Made by a program: the position numbers and the translations under genes
In this document: in pieces, positions 27,032-35,253 of the stretch
Position numbering within the stretch: the stretch's first letter is position 1
Layout of the letters: every line of letters starts with the position of its first letter
Origin: Bin87 sp965203855
GTDB taxonomy: Bacteria; Chloroflexota; Dehalococcoidia; Lucifugimonadales; UBA3495
DNA: 64,000 bases
Direction of reading: 5' to 3'
Assembly (NCBI GenBank): GCA_965203855.1
Contig: CBDBDN010000005.1
Location: 806,001-870,000 of the forward strand
The notes under the pieces: generated by a model
Databases searched by the model: none
Seen by the model: only the letters and a program-made list of their open reading frames with translations
Told to the model about the DNA's origin: nothing

Positions 27032-27256
27032 TCAGGCGGGCGGCATCATCTCGGCGCCGCGGAATAGCGCATTCAGCACCAATACTCCGATTCCAGCAGC
27101 GTAGCCAATCAGAATAGCCGTGATGATGAGTACCACTATCTTACTGCGAATTGTTTTGCTGCTGTCGCGCAAATGCTTGTCAACGGTAATGAACAAGTTC
27201 AGCAAGGCGAATACCAAGCCCCACCCGGCGATATGCGGCAGTACGCTTTCCAGCAC
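27032..27256 (-). CDS. Small two-helix membrane protein
   Basis: A 74-residue protein started at the GTG at 27256, because GGAGGA lies at ideal distance and the upstream gene stops two bases before it. A longer ATG start at 27304 would overlap that gene by 47 bases. Two membrane helices are predicted (about residues 8-24 and 42-62) around a charged loop KHLRDSSKTIRSK. No family recognised. It forms a probable two-gene unit with 27258-27485. Confidence 0.6.
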   Translation of the reverse strand: MLESVLPHIAGWGLVFALLNLFITVDKHLRDSSKTIRSKIVVLIITAILIGYAAGIGVLVLNALFRGAEMMPPA

Positions 27257-27257
27257 G

Positions 27258-27485
27258 CTAGACTTCCTCCGTATTAGTGGCGTCGGCGTCCAGTGGAGAG
27301 GCATGATGCGCCTTTCCGTTGCGCCAAGGCTTGATTACGCCGTCAACGAATGCCATCCCGATGATGAACAGGCCGGCGATGCAAACCAGGAACAGAAACC
27401 CCAGCCCGACCATTTCATCGACGAGCGTATTGTTCAGATGGCAGCCCATCCGGTTCAGCAAATTAGTAATAGCAGCGCAGTCCAT
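27258..27485 (-). CDS. Small one-helix membrane protein
   Basis: A 75-residue protein with an N-terminal hydrophilic part (two Cys at residues 3 and 15), a membrane helix (about residues 27-50, GLGFLFLVCIAGLFIIGMAFV) and a short polar tail. It is followed at once by another small membrane protein gene, with stop and start one base apart. No family recognised; both could be a membrane-acting two-protein module. Confidence 0.6.
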   Translation of the reverse strand: MDCAAITNLLNRMGCHLNNTLVDEMVGLGFLFLVCIAGLFIIGMAFVDGVIKPWRNGKAHHASPLDADATNTEEV

Positions 27486-27710
27486 TTCAATCCTCGTCGT
27501 CCGGTTCGCCGCTAATCGTATGCGGTTGCGGTTGCCATTATTCTAGCACGAGTGCCATCCCCCCCGGTTGCCCCATTGCGCCTGCCGGGTTATTATCTTA
27601 CCCGTTTTTGCGCTGTGCTGCGCCGGGCTTGTCCAGGCAGTACGCACATTTGTACCGCAGCGCAGCGCATCATATCCGTACCGCACACCGCAACCTCGGA
27701 GGTTCCCAAT

Positions 27711-29093
27711 ATGGCAATGTGGAGACCCGACCCTACTTTTTACCCGTCGGCGCGGCTGGCGATGGAGGCGCCGCAGGAACGCCTGGCCTATGTCGCCACC
27801 CTCAACCCCGGTTCCGGCGAGCCCGATGCGATGACCGTCGTGGACTGCGACCCCAACTCCGCGTCCTACTCGCAGGTCGTCCATTCCGTGCCGATGCCGC
27901 ATATTGATGACGAGCTGCATCATTTCAATTGGAACGCTTGCAGTGCCGCACTGTGTCCGTCGTCGGCGCATCCCCATCTGGAACGGCGCTATCTGGTGGT
28001 GCCGACGCTGGCCAGCAGCCGCATCTACATCCTGGACACGCAGCCCGACCCGCAGCGTCCCCGCATCGTCAAAACCATTGAGGCGGAGCAGGTGCAGCGG
28101 GCCGGATACAGCCGTCCGCACACCGTCCACTGCGGGCCGGACGCCATCTATATCAGCGCGCTGGGCGCAGCGGACGGCGGCACGCCCGGCGGCGTAATGC
28201 TGCTGGACCACTACACCTTTGAGCCGACCGGCCCTTGGGAACTGGACCGCGGCCCGCAGAAGCTGGCCTACGACTTCTGGTGGCACATCGGGCTGGATAC
28301 GATGGTAACCAGCGAATGGGGCACGCCCGAAATGTTTGAGAACGGCGTCCGCCTGGAGGATGTCGTCGGCCAGAAATTCGGCCATGCGTTGCATTTCTGG
28401 GATATGCGCCGCCGCAGCCACAAGCAGGTAGTGGATATGGGCGCGCAGCATCAGATGGCGCTGGAACTGCGTCCGGCGCACAACCCCACTCGGCACTACG
28501 GCTTCTGCGGCGTGGTAGTCAGCACCGAGGATTTGTCCGGTTCGGTGTTCCTGTGGCACCGGGACGGCGATAAATGGGCGGCGCAGAAAGTCATCAGCAT
28601 CCCCGCCGAGCCGGCCGATGCATCGGTTTTGCCGCCGGCCTTGCAGCCTCTGGGCGCCGTGCCGCCGCTGGTTACCGACATTGACCTGTCGCTGGACGAC
28701 CGGTTCCTGTACATATCCTGCTGGGGCACCGGCAAGCTGTTGCAGTACGATGTATCCGACCCGTTCCATCCGGTGCAGACCGGAGAGCTGGAAATGGGCG
28801 GCGTCGTCCGCAAGGCGGCGCATCCCAACGGGGCGGCGCTTACCGGCGGCCCGCAGATGGTGGAAATCAGCCGCGACGGACGCCGCGTCTATCTCACCAA
28901 CTCTTTGTACTCGTCCTGGGATGACCAGTTCTACCCCGACGGGCTGAACGGATGGCTGGCCCGGATTGACACCAATCCGCAGGGCGGGATGTCCCTCAAC
29001 CGGGATTTCTTTGTGGACTACGGCAAGACCCGCTCCCACCAAGTGCGGCTGCAAGGCGGCGATGCGTCCTCCGATACCTACTGCTTCCCGTAG
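27711..29093 (+). CDS. Selenium-binding protein SBP56 / methanethiol oxidase family
   Basis: A 460-residue seven-bladed beta-propeller of the SBP56 family: early MWRPDPTFYPSARLAMEAP, then HHFNWNACSAALC, PHTVHCGPDAIYISALG, DFWWHIGLDTMVTSEWGTP and SCWGTGKLLQYDVSDP. Bacterial members (MtoX) are copper enzymes that oxidise methanethiol to formaldehyde, sulfide and peroxide. The start is the ATG at 27711, preceded by CGGAGG, not the upstream in-frame codons. The gene stands alone. In a marine-type organism, methanethiol from DMSP breakdown would be a natural substrate, but that is inference. Confidence 0.92.
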   Translation: MAMWRPDPTFYPSARLAMEAPQERLAYVATLNPGSGEPDAMTVVDCDPNSASYSQVVHSVPMPHIDDELHHFNWNACSAALCPSSAHPHLERRYLVVPTLASSRIYILDTQPDPQRPRIVKTIEAEQVQRAGYSRPHTVHCGPDAIYISALGAADGGTPGGVMLLDHYTFEPTGPWELDRGPQKLAYDFWWHIGLDTMVTSEWGTPEMFENGVRLEDVVGQKFGHALHFWDMRRRSHKQVVDMGAQHQMALELRPAHNPTRHYGFCGVVVSTEDLSGSVFLWHRDGDKWAAQKVISIPAEPADASVLPPALQPLGAVPPLVTDIDLSLDDRFLYISCWGTGKLLQYDVSDPFHPVQTGELEMGGVVRKAAHPNGAALTGGPQMVEISRDGRRVYLTNSLYSSWDDQFYPDGLNGWLARIDTNPQGGMSLNRDFFVDYGKTRSHQVRLQGGDASSDTYCFP

Positions 29094-29161
29094 CGGCGGG
29101 TAACGGGACGGATGCGGTAGATGCCGGGCGTACAGGGCTGATATGGGACAGGGCCGGTCGG

Positions 29162-29704
29162 TTGGCGGCGCCGGCGGTGCATATCGGATGCGCTGCGGTT
29201 GCGTTCATCGTTTCGTGGTTCATCTGGCGCGAAACCGGCCTGCCTTGTACCATAGAGACGGCGTCCATCCTGCTCTGCAACCCGGACGCCGCGCTGTCCG
29301 ACTGGATACGGCTGGACATCATCCGGCAGTGCGCCCTCAACGACGGCATCTCACTGGCCATAACGGGAGGTAACGACGGTATGTTTTTCCTGCAAGAACG
29401 CCACGCCCGCCAACGCGAGGCCGCGCGCGCCAACCAGGCCCAAGCCCGCGCCAACCAGGCCCAAGCCCGTTTCGACCAAGCCGAAGCCCGCGCCGATCAA
29501 GAAGCGTTGGCTCGCTCCGAGGCCACCAAAAGCACCCGTAGGTGGCTGGAAAGCCTTACCGACGAGCAGAAAGACGCCATCTATACCGGCCCGGTCGCAA
29601 TCGGCGAATTCATCTGGGTCAGGGCGGACGGCAAAGATACTATCGGCCCCCGCAATAATGCTGACTGGCTGCTGGAAGCGCTTGCCGCCCCGCAGCCGGA
29701 ATAA
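29162..29704 (+). CDS. Hypothetical protein with membrane segment and heptad repeats
   Basis: A 180-codon frame. Residues 5-22 are hydrophobic. Residues about 80-115 are built from 7-residue units of the ARANQAQ type, a short coiled coil. The tail (LTDEQKDAIYTGPVAIGEFIWVRADGKDTIG) is globular-looking. The first codon is TTG; an alternative start is the ATG at 29381 after GGGAGG, which would drop the membrane segment. Which start is used is unclear. No family recognised. Confidence 0.5.
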   Translation: MAAPAVHIGCAAVAFIVSWFIWRETGLPCTIETASILLCNPDAALSDWIRLDIIRQCALNDGISLAITGGNDGMFFLQERHARQREAARANQAQARANQAQARFDQAEARADQEALARSEATKSTRRWLESLTDEQKDAIYTGPVAIGEFIWVRADGKDTIGPRNNADWLLEALAAPQPE

Positions 29705-29740
29705 CCGGAGGCCGGCCTTGCCGCCGCCGGCGCCTTTTCG

Positions 29741-30460
29741 GTGATCCATCTACCGTTGCTGCACGCCCTGATACCGGATCCGGCAGCCCTGTCGTCGCTG
29801 GGGCCCTGGCTGGGCCTGGTTGCGCTGGGGCTGTTTCACGGATTGAACCCGGCGATGGGCTGGCTGTTCGCCGTAGCCTTGGCGTTGCAACGGCAGCGGC
29901 CGGCGCAGCTCCTTACCGCCACCGGCTATATCGCCTTGGGGCATCTGGCGTCGCTGCTGGTAGTTATGGCGGCGCTGCTGGCCGTGGGCGCATTTCTGCC
30001 GCTGCGCTGGGTGCGGCTCGCCGCCGGCGGCATCCTGCTGGCCTTTGGCATCTACCGCGTCATCCTCTACTACCGCCATCCCCGCTGGGTCGGAATGAAT
30101 GTCGGGGGACGCGACCTGATACTATGGTCGTTTCTGATGGCTACGGCGCACGGCGCCGGCCTGATGCTGGCTCCCGTCGTGCTGGCGCTTACCGACCGGC
30201 TGGCCGTGTCCGGCCTGGCCGGAGAACTGGGCGAGCATGGGCAGTTCCTGTCGCTGTCCGATGCGCCAATTTGGTGGGTTATCGGGCTACTGGCGCACAC
30301 CGTCATAATGCTGGCGGCGATGCTGGCCGCCGCTGCGATAGTGTACTACCGGGTCGGGTTGGCCTTTCTGCGGCGCGGCTGGGTCAACCTGGATCTGCTG
30401 TGGGCCGGCGCGCTGGCGTTGGCCGGGCTGGCAACGCTGCTGTGGGCGGCGTTGGAATGA
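29741..30460 (+). CDS. Polytopic membrane protein (conserved, function unknown)
   Basis: A 239-residue protein with about six membrane helices and two His-containing motifs in or near helices: GLFHGLNPAMGWLFAVALALQ and ATAHGAGLMLAP. Those motifs recall the nickel/cobalt-type and UreH-like transporters, where an HX-rich helix binds metal, but I cannot assign it firmly. The start is a GTG with an adequate upstream region. A convergent hairpin (30504-30530) separates it from the ABC permease genes. Confidence 0.65.
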   Translation: MIHLPLLHALIPDPAALSSLGPWLGLVALGLFHGLNPAMGWLFAVALALQRQRPAQLLTATGYIALGHLASLLVVMAALLAVGAFLPLRWVRLAAGGILLAFGIYRVILYYRHPRWVGMNVGGRDLILWSFLMATAHGAGLMLAPVVLALTDRLAVSGLAGELGEHGQFLSLSDAPIWWVIGLLAHTVIMLAAMLAAAAIVYYRVGLAFLRRGWVNLDLLWAGALALAGLATLLWAALE

Positions 30461-30503
30461 TAGCAATGGCGCGGCGCGCCCGGCCCTGCTCCACTAAATG
30501 TAT

Positions 30504-30530
30504 CGGGGCGAATAGCTGCTATTCGCCCCG
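30504..30530. terminator. Bidirectional hairpin between convergent genes
   Basis: A perfect 12-bp stem CGGGGCGAATAG / CTATTCGCCCCG with a 3-base loop lies between the ends of the membrane protein gene (plus) and the ABC permease gene (minus). There is no clear T-run on either side; its position suggests a shared terminator. Confidence 0.65.
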
Positions 30531-30574
30531 GAACCGTTGCCGATGCCGACGGTTTGCCCCGCCGTCTAATCCGG

Positions 30575-31465
30575 TTAGCGCGTCCGGCGCAACCGCGGAT
30601 CCAGCGTGTCGCGCAGCCAGTCGCCAAAGAAGTTCATCGCCATCACCACGATGGTTATCGCCAATCCGGGGAACAGCGCCAGCCACCAAATCTCAAAAAT
30701 CTGGTCGCGTCCCTCCGATACCATAATGCCCCACGCCGGCTCGCCCGGCGGCACGCCAACGCCCAGGAAACTCAGCGACGCCTCCAGCAGGATGGTCTGG
30801 CCGACGAGCAGGCTGATGACGATGAGGACGGTGTTGATGACATTGGGGAATATATGCCGCCACATAATCACCGGAGCCGATACGCCGGCGACGATGGCCA
30901 GCGTTACGAAGTCCCGCTCTTTGATGCTTAACACTTCGCCCCGCGCTTGCCGGGCAAACCGCGCCCACACCGTTGCCGCTACCGCGATGATGACATTGCT
31001 GATGCCGGCTCCGCCGGCAATCGCTACGATAATCAGCGCTAACAGCACCGTAGGGAAACCCAGCACGGCGTCCACCAGCCGCATCAGCACGATGTCCGTC
31101 CGTCCCCCGAAATAGCCGGAGATTACGCCAATGGAGCTGCCGATTACCGCTCCGGTGCCCAATGCCACCAGGCTGATAAACACCGAAGTGCGCGCCCCGT
31201 AAATCAGCCGGCTGAGAATGTCCTTGCCCGACTTGTCGGTGCCCAGCAGGAATTGGGAAGTAGTGAACGGCGGCACTTCTCGGTCGCGCTTGTTCAGCTG
31301 TTCCGGGTTGTGCGGCGCCAGCAGCGGGGCAAACACGGCGGCGATAATCAGCGCGGTCAGCACCACCAGCGGCAGCCACGGCAGCCGCAGTTCCCGCGCT
31401 TTTTGCATCCCCCGCGCGACTACATTGGGCGGCGCCGCCGGGGCGGCCAGTTCTTGCGTTGCCAA
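30575..31465 (-). CDS. Peptide/nickel-type ABC transporter permease, DppC family
   Basis: A 296-residue inner-membrane permease. After an N-terminal cytoplasmic segment and first helix (LPLVVLTALIIAAVFAPLLAP) come the family block FLLGTDKSGKDILSRLIYGARTS, the coupling region RGEVLSIKERDFVTLAIVAG and SLSFLGVGVPPGEPAWG. It partners the DppB-like permease encoded 59 bases upstream. No ATPase genes lie in the window, so they must be elsewhere. Confidence 0.93.
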   Translation of the reverse strand: MATQELAAPAAPPNVVARGMQKARELRLPWLPLVVLTALIIAAVFAPLLAPHNPEQLNKRDREVPPFTTSQFLLGTDKSGKDILSRLIYGARTSVFISLVALGTGAVIGSSIGVISGYFGGRTDIVLMRLVDAVLGFPTVLLALIIVAIAGGAGISNVIIAVAATVWARFARQARGEVLSIKERDFVTLAIVAGVSAPVIMWRHIFPNVINTVLIVISLLVGQTILLEASLSFLGVGVPPGEPAWGIMVSEGRDQIFEIWWLALFPGLAITIVVMAMNFFGDWLRDTLDPRLRRTR

Positions 31466-31524
31466 GTCAATCGCTCCTTGACGGGTGAAATCAGGGACGG
31501 GGAAATCAGCGGATGCGGCGGCGT

Positions 31525-32457
31525 TTAGCCGTACCGGATGCGCGGGTCAACATAGGCGTAGGCAATATCCACCAGCGTGGACATCAGTATGTACAGGAAG
31601 CCGGAAACCAGGATGGTGGCCTCAATAATGGGCGTGTCGCGGGTCTTAATGCCCTCCAGCATCAGCAGGCCCAGGCCAGGCCAGTTGAATATGACTTCCA
31701 CCACGATGGAACCGTTGAGCAGTCCGGCGAAGCTGATGCCGCCGAAAGTCAGCACCGGGATGACCGCATTTTTCAGGGCGTGCTTGAAAATCACCAGCTG
31801 CTCCGCCAGCCCTTTGATGCGCGCGAATTTCACATATTCGCTGTCCAGAACTTCCAGCATCGCCGAGCGCGTGAGCCGCATAAAGCCGGCCATCGTGAAC
31901 ACCGCAATGGAGAAAGCCGGTATGATGAAATAGCGCGGATCCAGCCCCTCTTTGCCGAACACCGGCAGCAGGTTCAGTTGCACCGCGAATACCCACATCA
32001 AAATGATGGCCAGCCAGAATTGCGGCATTGACATTCCCAGTATGGCAAACCCTTTGCCTACCCGATCCATCCAGCTGTCCCGTTTCACCGCCGACAGGAT
32101 GCCCAAGGGAATGCCAATGACGATGGCGATAAGCAGGGCGGCTAATGCCAGTTGCACAGTGTTAGGCACCCGTTCCAGCACCAGGTCGCCGGCCGGCTGC
32201 CGCTTGTTGTAGGAACGGCCAAAGTCGCCCACGAACAGGCCGCCCAGGTAGTCAAAATAGCGGGTGACGGGGTCCCGGTCGAGGCCGAGGTTTTCGCGGA
32301 TTTGCTGGATTTCCTCCGGCCGGGCGTCGCCGGGTGCCATTGCCAAGGCGGCGTCGCCGGTCAGCTCGGTGCCGAAAAACACCGCCGCGCTCAGCACTAC
32401 CAGCGTAGCGATTGCCTGGATGATGCGAAAAAAGATGAAGCGTGCCAATCCGTTCAC
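31525..32457 (-). CDS. Peptide/nickel-type ABC transporter permease, DppB family
   Basis: A 310-residue permease with the DppB signature. The N-terminal helix is followed by a periplasmic region (NLGLDRDPVTRYFDYLGGLFVGDFGRSY), then the helical core with RSAMLEVLDSEYVKFARIKGLAEQLVIFKHALKNAVIP. The end carries the typical DIAYAYVDPRIRYG. Normally the binding-protein gene is directly upstream; here it is 2.8 kb away, beyond a block of HEPN-like genes. Confidence 0.94.
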   Translation of the reverse strand: MNGLARFIFFRIIQAIATLVVLSAAVFFGTELTGDAALAMAPGDARPEEIQQIRENLGLDRDPVTRYFDYLGGLFVGDFGRSYNKRQPAGDLVLERVPNTVQLALAALLIAIVIGIPLGILSAVKRDSWMDRVGKGFAILGMSMPQFWLAIILMWVFAVQLNLLPVFGKEGLDPRYFIIPAFSIAVFTMAGFMRLTRSAMLEVLDSEYVKFARIKGLAEQLVIFKHALKNAVIPVLTFGGISFAGLLNGSIVVEVIFNWPGLGLLMLEGIKTRDTPIIEATILVSGFLYILMSTLVDIAYAYVDPRIRYG

Positions 32458-32523
32458 CTGCCGCCGGGCGTGATTTGGCGCGGATTATAACAGAAAATGC
32501 CCGCAGTCAACGACGCCGATCGG

Positions 32524-33345
32524 TCAGCGCTGCCGTCGTATAGTGTTCACCACATCATCCGGGTCAGTGCCGGTAAGCTGATGGATGCGGGCGGTGATTT
32601 CCGCGGCGGTGCGGGTTACCTGTTCCAGCAGTTCCCGCGTGTCGTCAATCGGCTCCACCAGGCCCCCGTATCTGTACACTACGGCATATTTGGACAGCCA
32701 GTGCAGCCCCTCGGCAACGGTAATATGGTTTTCCGCGGGATGGCGGCGGACAATCTCCGCCAGTTCCTCTAGTTCGTGAACGGCGCGGTATTCGGCGCCG
32801 ATGGCTGAGATGTAGCCCTTGAGGATGTTCTCCAGCGCCTGCTGGGCGTGCATCCCGATGTCCTCCTCATCAGCGTCGCTGGCAACCAGCGTCGTCATCG
32901 TGCGGAGGTTGCGCCGGGTATTCAGGATGCGCTGGTTGATGTCGGGCCAGTCGGTTTCCCGGTCATACTGGCCGGGTACATACCCGGTAGGTTCGCCGTT
33001 CATATTAACCCCTTGCCGGGCCGCCTGGCCGGCGACATGGTTGCGCGACTGCCGGCAGTAGCGGAATTGGCTGGCCGGCATCGTCAGGACATCCACGCCG
33101 GTTAGTTCGCCATAAACCGATTTCGCCGTCGCATAAGCGACCCGCCTGGCCTGGTCATAGCAGGAATGGCCGGCCGGCGCATCGTCCGCCGTAACAACCA
33201 GAATGTCAACATCGGACAACTCGTGATAATCCCCCCGGGCGCGGCTGCCAAAGAGGATGACATCCTCGGCGTCAACCGCGCCGGCCACGGCGCGGGCTAC
33301 GGCGAGCGCTTTGGGGTCATAGGGCTGTAATGCGACGGCGGCCAT
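32524..33345 (-). CDS. Nucleotidyltransferase (MNT)-HEPN fusion
   Basis: A 273-residue two-domain protein. Residues about 15-65 form a minimal nucleotidyltransferase domain with GSRARGDYHELSDVDILVV (GS...DxD motif). The C-terminal half is a HEPN-like helical bundle (HAQQALENILKGYISAIGAEYRAVHELEELAEIV). MNT and HEPN partners usually form a toxin-antitoxin pair in which MNT AMPylates the HEPN RNase; here they are fused. I prefer the ATG at 33345 over an upstream start. It follows the HEPN-like genes on the same strand. Confidence 0.82.
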   Translation of the reverse strand: MAAVALQPYDPKALAVARAVAGAVDAEDVILFGSRARGDYHELSDVDILVVTADDAPAGHSCYDQARRVAYATAKSVYGELTGVDVLTMPASQFRYCRQSRNHVAGQAARQGVNMNGEPTGYVPGQYDRETDWPDINQRILNTRRNLRTMTTLVASDADEEDIGMHAQQALENILKGYISAIGAEYRAVHELEELAEIVRRHPAENHITVAEGLHWLSKYAVVYRYGGLVEPIDDTRELLEQVTRTAAEITARIHQLTGTDPDDVVNTIRRQR

Positions 33346-33392
33346 AGCGTTGGCGTTACGGATGTAAAGGTGCGGCGGCGGCTGGTTGCATA

Positions 33393-33791
33393 TCAGTAGC
33401 CGGCGGCGTAGATTGCCAGCAGATTGGCGATGAAAGTTTGCGCCTCTGCCCAAGAATCGCGAAACTGGGCATCATCCAGATTTCCCCGGTCGGCGTGAAT
33501 GTGCAATCGCGAAGCTGCTAGCCATCCGGCTGCCAAAGCGTTCTGGTAGCCGGGGTGCTGCCTGGCAACATTTTCCAGGAAAGCGGTTTTAGCGCCGGTA
33601 GCGCCTGGGTTACGGCCGGCAAGATTAGCCAGAGCGTTGATGCACTGCTTCGCGGATTCATACAGCAGCACCCCTGCCGAATCGGGTTTGTCGTACCGTC
33701 CCAACAAAAGCTCGGCGTCACCCCGGAAGCTAATCGCCCGTGCATGATGCCGTTCCGCCCGTTGGCGACTACGGTTATCCGGCGGCGTCAT
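33393..33791 (-). CDS. HEPN-like helical protein, 'B' member of recurring two-gene cassette
   Basis: A 132-residue all-helical protein: RGDAELLLGRYDKPDSAGVLLYESAKQCINALANL, ending QTFIANLLAIYAAGY. It resembles the 124-residue product at 52792-53166 (AEMLWGAANRTLNAIAL ... SFIAALLNLYHQ). Both follow, with overlap, a gene of the 'A' type. Its start overlaps the A1 stop by 17 bases. I think of PaREP1/HEPN-type helical bundles, but no Rx4-6H catalytic motif is clear. Possibly one half of an uncharacterised pair. Confidence 0.6.
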   Translation of the reverse strand: MTPPDNRSRQRAERHHARAISFRGDAELLLGRYDKPDSAGVLLYESAKQCINALANLAGRNPGATGAKTAFLENVARQHPGYQNALAAGWLAASRLHIHADRGNLDDAQFRDSWAEAQTFIANLLAIYAAGY

Positions 33792-34140
33792 ACGGGTTAT
33801 GTTCCCGGCAAGTCTCGCGGATGAATTCCAGCAAGAGGCGGTGCGCTAACTTTATTTCGTGATACTCCAACGCTTCCGTTTCAACGTGGTCTTGCGCCAG
33901 CTCTCCGGCAATCAACTGCCCCGTGTAGTGGCGCTTGCCGGGGTGCTTTTCGTCCAAAATATGGGCGATGGCGCGGATGTCGTCGGTTTCCAGCCCGTGG
34001 GCCCGGCCCAGCATCAGAAAGGTACGCTTGGTGGCTTGCCACAGGGCTTGGCAAGATGCGACATAGTTGCCGGCCTCAAACTCACACTCAATAGCGGGCA
34101 GGGATTCTAATAGAACCGCTTTGGTACTCGGCATAGTCAT
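33775..34140 (-). CDS. HEPN/PaREP1-like helical protein, 'A' member (A1)
   Basis: A 121-residue protein. The core is EFEAGNYVASCQALWQATKRTFLMLGRAHGL, then AHILDEKHPGKRHYTGQLIAGELAQDHVE and HRLLLEFIRETCREH. I start at the ATG at 34140 because GGGAG lies just upstream and a TATAAT at 34172-34177 would place the transcription start inside any longer version. It has two near-copies upstream (A2, A3) and a more distant relative at 52404-52799. Confidence 0.65.
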   Translation of the reverse strand: MTMPSTKAVLLESLPAIECEFEAGNYVASCQALWQATKRTFLMLGRAHGLETDDIRAIAHILDEKHPGKRHYTGQLIAGELAQDHVETEALEYHEIKLAHRLLLEFIRETCREHNPYDAAG

Positions 34141-34171
34141 AGCGTCGCTCCCGTTCTGCGATTGGCAGCCC

Positions 34172-34177
34172 ATTATA
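34172..34177 (-). promoter_or_regulatory. TATAAT -10 element of A1
   Basis: A perfect TATAAT on the minus strand lies 32 bases before the A1 start. The same hexamer precedes A2 (34658-34663) and A3 (35144-35149) at the same distance, so each repeat unit carries its own promoter. The -35 region is not clear. Confidence 0.55.
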
Positions 34178-34251
34178 CCCGATCAGCGACCGGCCTTCGG
34201 TAAGCAATGGCCCGATTACGGTAGCGGAGAGCGCGTTGCCATCCGGGGGTG

Positions 34252-34626
34252 TCAGTACTTATCAGGGCCAAACTCCCGGTAGCATTGGCGAATGAATTCG
34301 GGCAGCAGGCGGTGGGGAATTTCCAGCTCGTGATATTCCAGAGCTTCCATTTCAGCGTGGTCTTGCGCCAGCCCTCCGGCAATCAGCACACCTAGATAGT
34401 GCATTTTCAACCCGTACTTTCCGTCCAGCGCATATGCGATAGCGCGGGTGTCATCCGTGTGCAGCCCGTGCGCTTTGCCCAGCATCAAAAAGGTATTTTT
34501 AGTGGCCTCCCAAAGCAGCCGGGAGGATTCCACATAGTTGCCGGCGGCGAACTCTTGCTCAATGACGGGCAAGGTTTCTACGGGCAAGGTTTCTAATGGG
34601 GTTGATTTGGCGATTGGCATAGTCAT
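34252..34626 (-). CDS. HEPN/PaREP1-like helical protein, 'A' member (A2, intact)
   Basis: A 124-residue paralogue of A1 (EQEFAAGNYVESSRLLWEATKNTFLMLGKAHGLHTDDTRAIAYALDGK ... HRLLPEFIRQCYREF). A TLPVETLPV repeat near the N-terminus comes from a short duplicated DNA segment (ACGGGCAAGGTTTCT, twice on the plus strand). The start at 34626 is set by GGGAG upstream and by analogy to A1. It is the intact copy of the tandem duplication. It probably acts with the B protein and the MNT-HEPN protein encoded downstream. Confidence 0.65.
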   Translation of the reverse strand: MTMPIAKSTPLETLPVETLPVIEQEFAAGNYVESSRLLWEATKNTFLMLGKAHGLHTDDTRAIAYALDGKYGLKMHYLGVLIAGGLAQDHAEMEALEYHELEIPHRLLPEFIRQCYREFGPDKY

Positions 34627-34737
34627 AGCATCGCTCCCGTTCTGCGATTGATAGCCCATTATACCCGATCAGCGACCGGCCTTTCGGTAAGCAATGGCCC
34701 GATTGCGGTAGCGGAGAGCGCGTTGCCATCCGGGGGT

Positions 34738-35112
34738 GTCAGTACTTATCAGGGCCAAACTCCCGGTAGCATTGGCGAATGAATTCGGGCAGCAGCGGTG
34801 GGGAATTTCCAGCTCGTGATATTCCAGAGCTTCCATTTCAGCGTGGTCTTGCGCCAGCCCTCCGGCAATCAGCACACCTAGATAGTGCATTTTCAACCCG
34901 TACTTTCCGTCCAGCGCATATGCGATAGTGCGGGTGTCATCCGTATGCAACCCATGCGCTTTGCCCAGCATCAAAAAGGTATTTTTAGTGGCCTCCCAAA
35001 GCAGCCGGGAGGATTCCACATAGTTGCCGGCGGCGAACTCTTGCTCAATGACGGGCAAGGTTTCTACGGGCAAGGTTTCTAATGGGGTTGATTTGGCGAT
35101 TGGCATAGTCAT
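34738..35112 (-). pseudogene. A3: frameshifted copy of A2
   Basis: It matches A2 almost exactly up to ...EYHELEIPHR, then loses one G in the run AGCAGGCGG (present in A2, AGCAGCGG here). The frame shifts to a 40-residue unrelated tail that runs on to 34669. With the base restored, the protein would end at 34738 like A2. It is probably a recently inactivated duplicate; a truncated product retaining the first helices is possible. Confidence 0.85.
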
Positions 35113-35187
35113 AGCATCGCTCCTGTTTTGCGATTTATAGCCCATTATACCCGATGGGCGGCTGCGCTTGACTTGGCGTTAAAAGTT

Positions 35188-35220
35188 GGCGGGGGCCGGG
35201 CATTGCGCCCGGCCCCCGCC
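35188..35220 (-). terminator. Strong hairpin terminator after ABC binding-protein gene
   Basis: A perfect 14-bp stem GGCGGGGGCCGGGC / GCCCGGCCCCCGCC around ATTGC is followed in minus-strand direction by AACTTTTAAC. It lies 33 bases past the stop of the substrate-binding protein and would isolate it from the downstream HEPN-like genes and permeases. Confidence 0.85.
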
Positions 35221-35253
35221 GGCGGTCGTTACAGCGTGCGCCGCGTTAGCGCG

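Larger units (their letters stand above)
34178..35149. repeat. Tandem duplication of a 486-bp unit (A2/A3)
   Basis: Two nearly identical 486-bp units, 34178-34663 and 34664-35149, stand head to tail. Each holds a TATAAT, a ribosome binding site and an A-type gene. Few differences are visible: a one-base insertion in the intergenic T-run, a one-base deletion in the coding part of the upstream (right) unit, and scattered substitutions. The high identity indicates a recent duplication. Confidence 0.93.
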
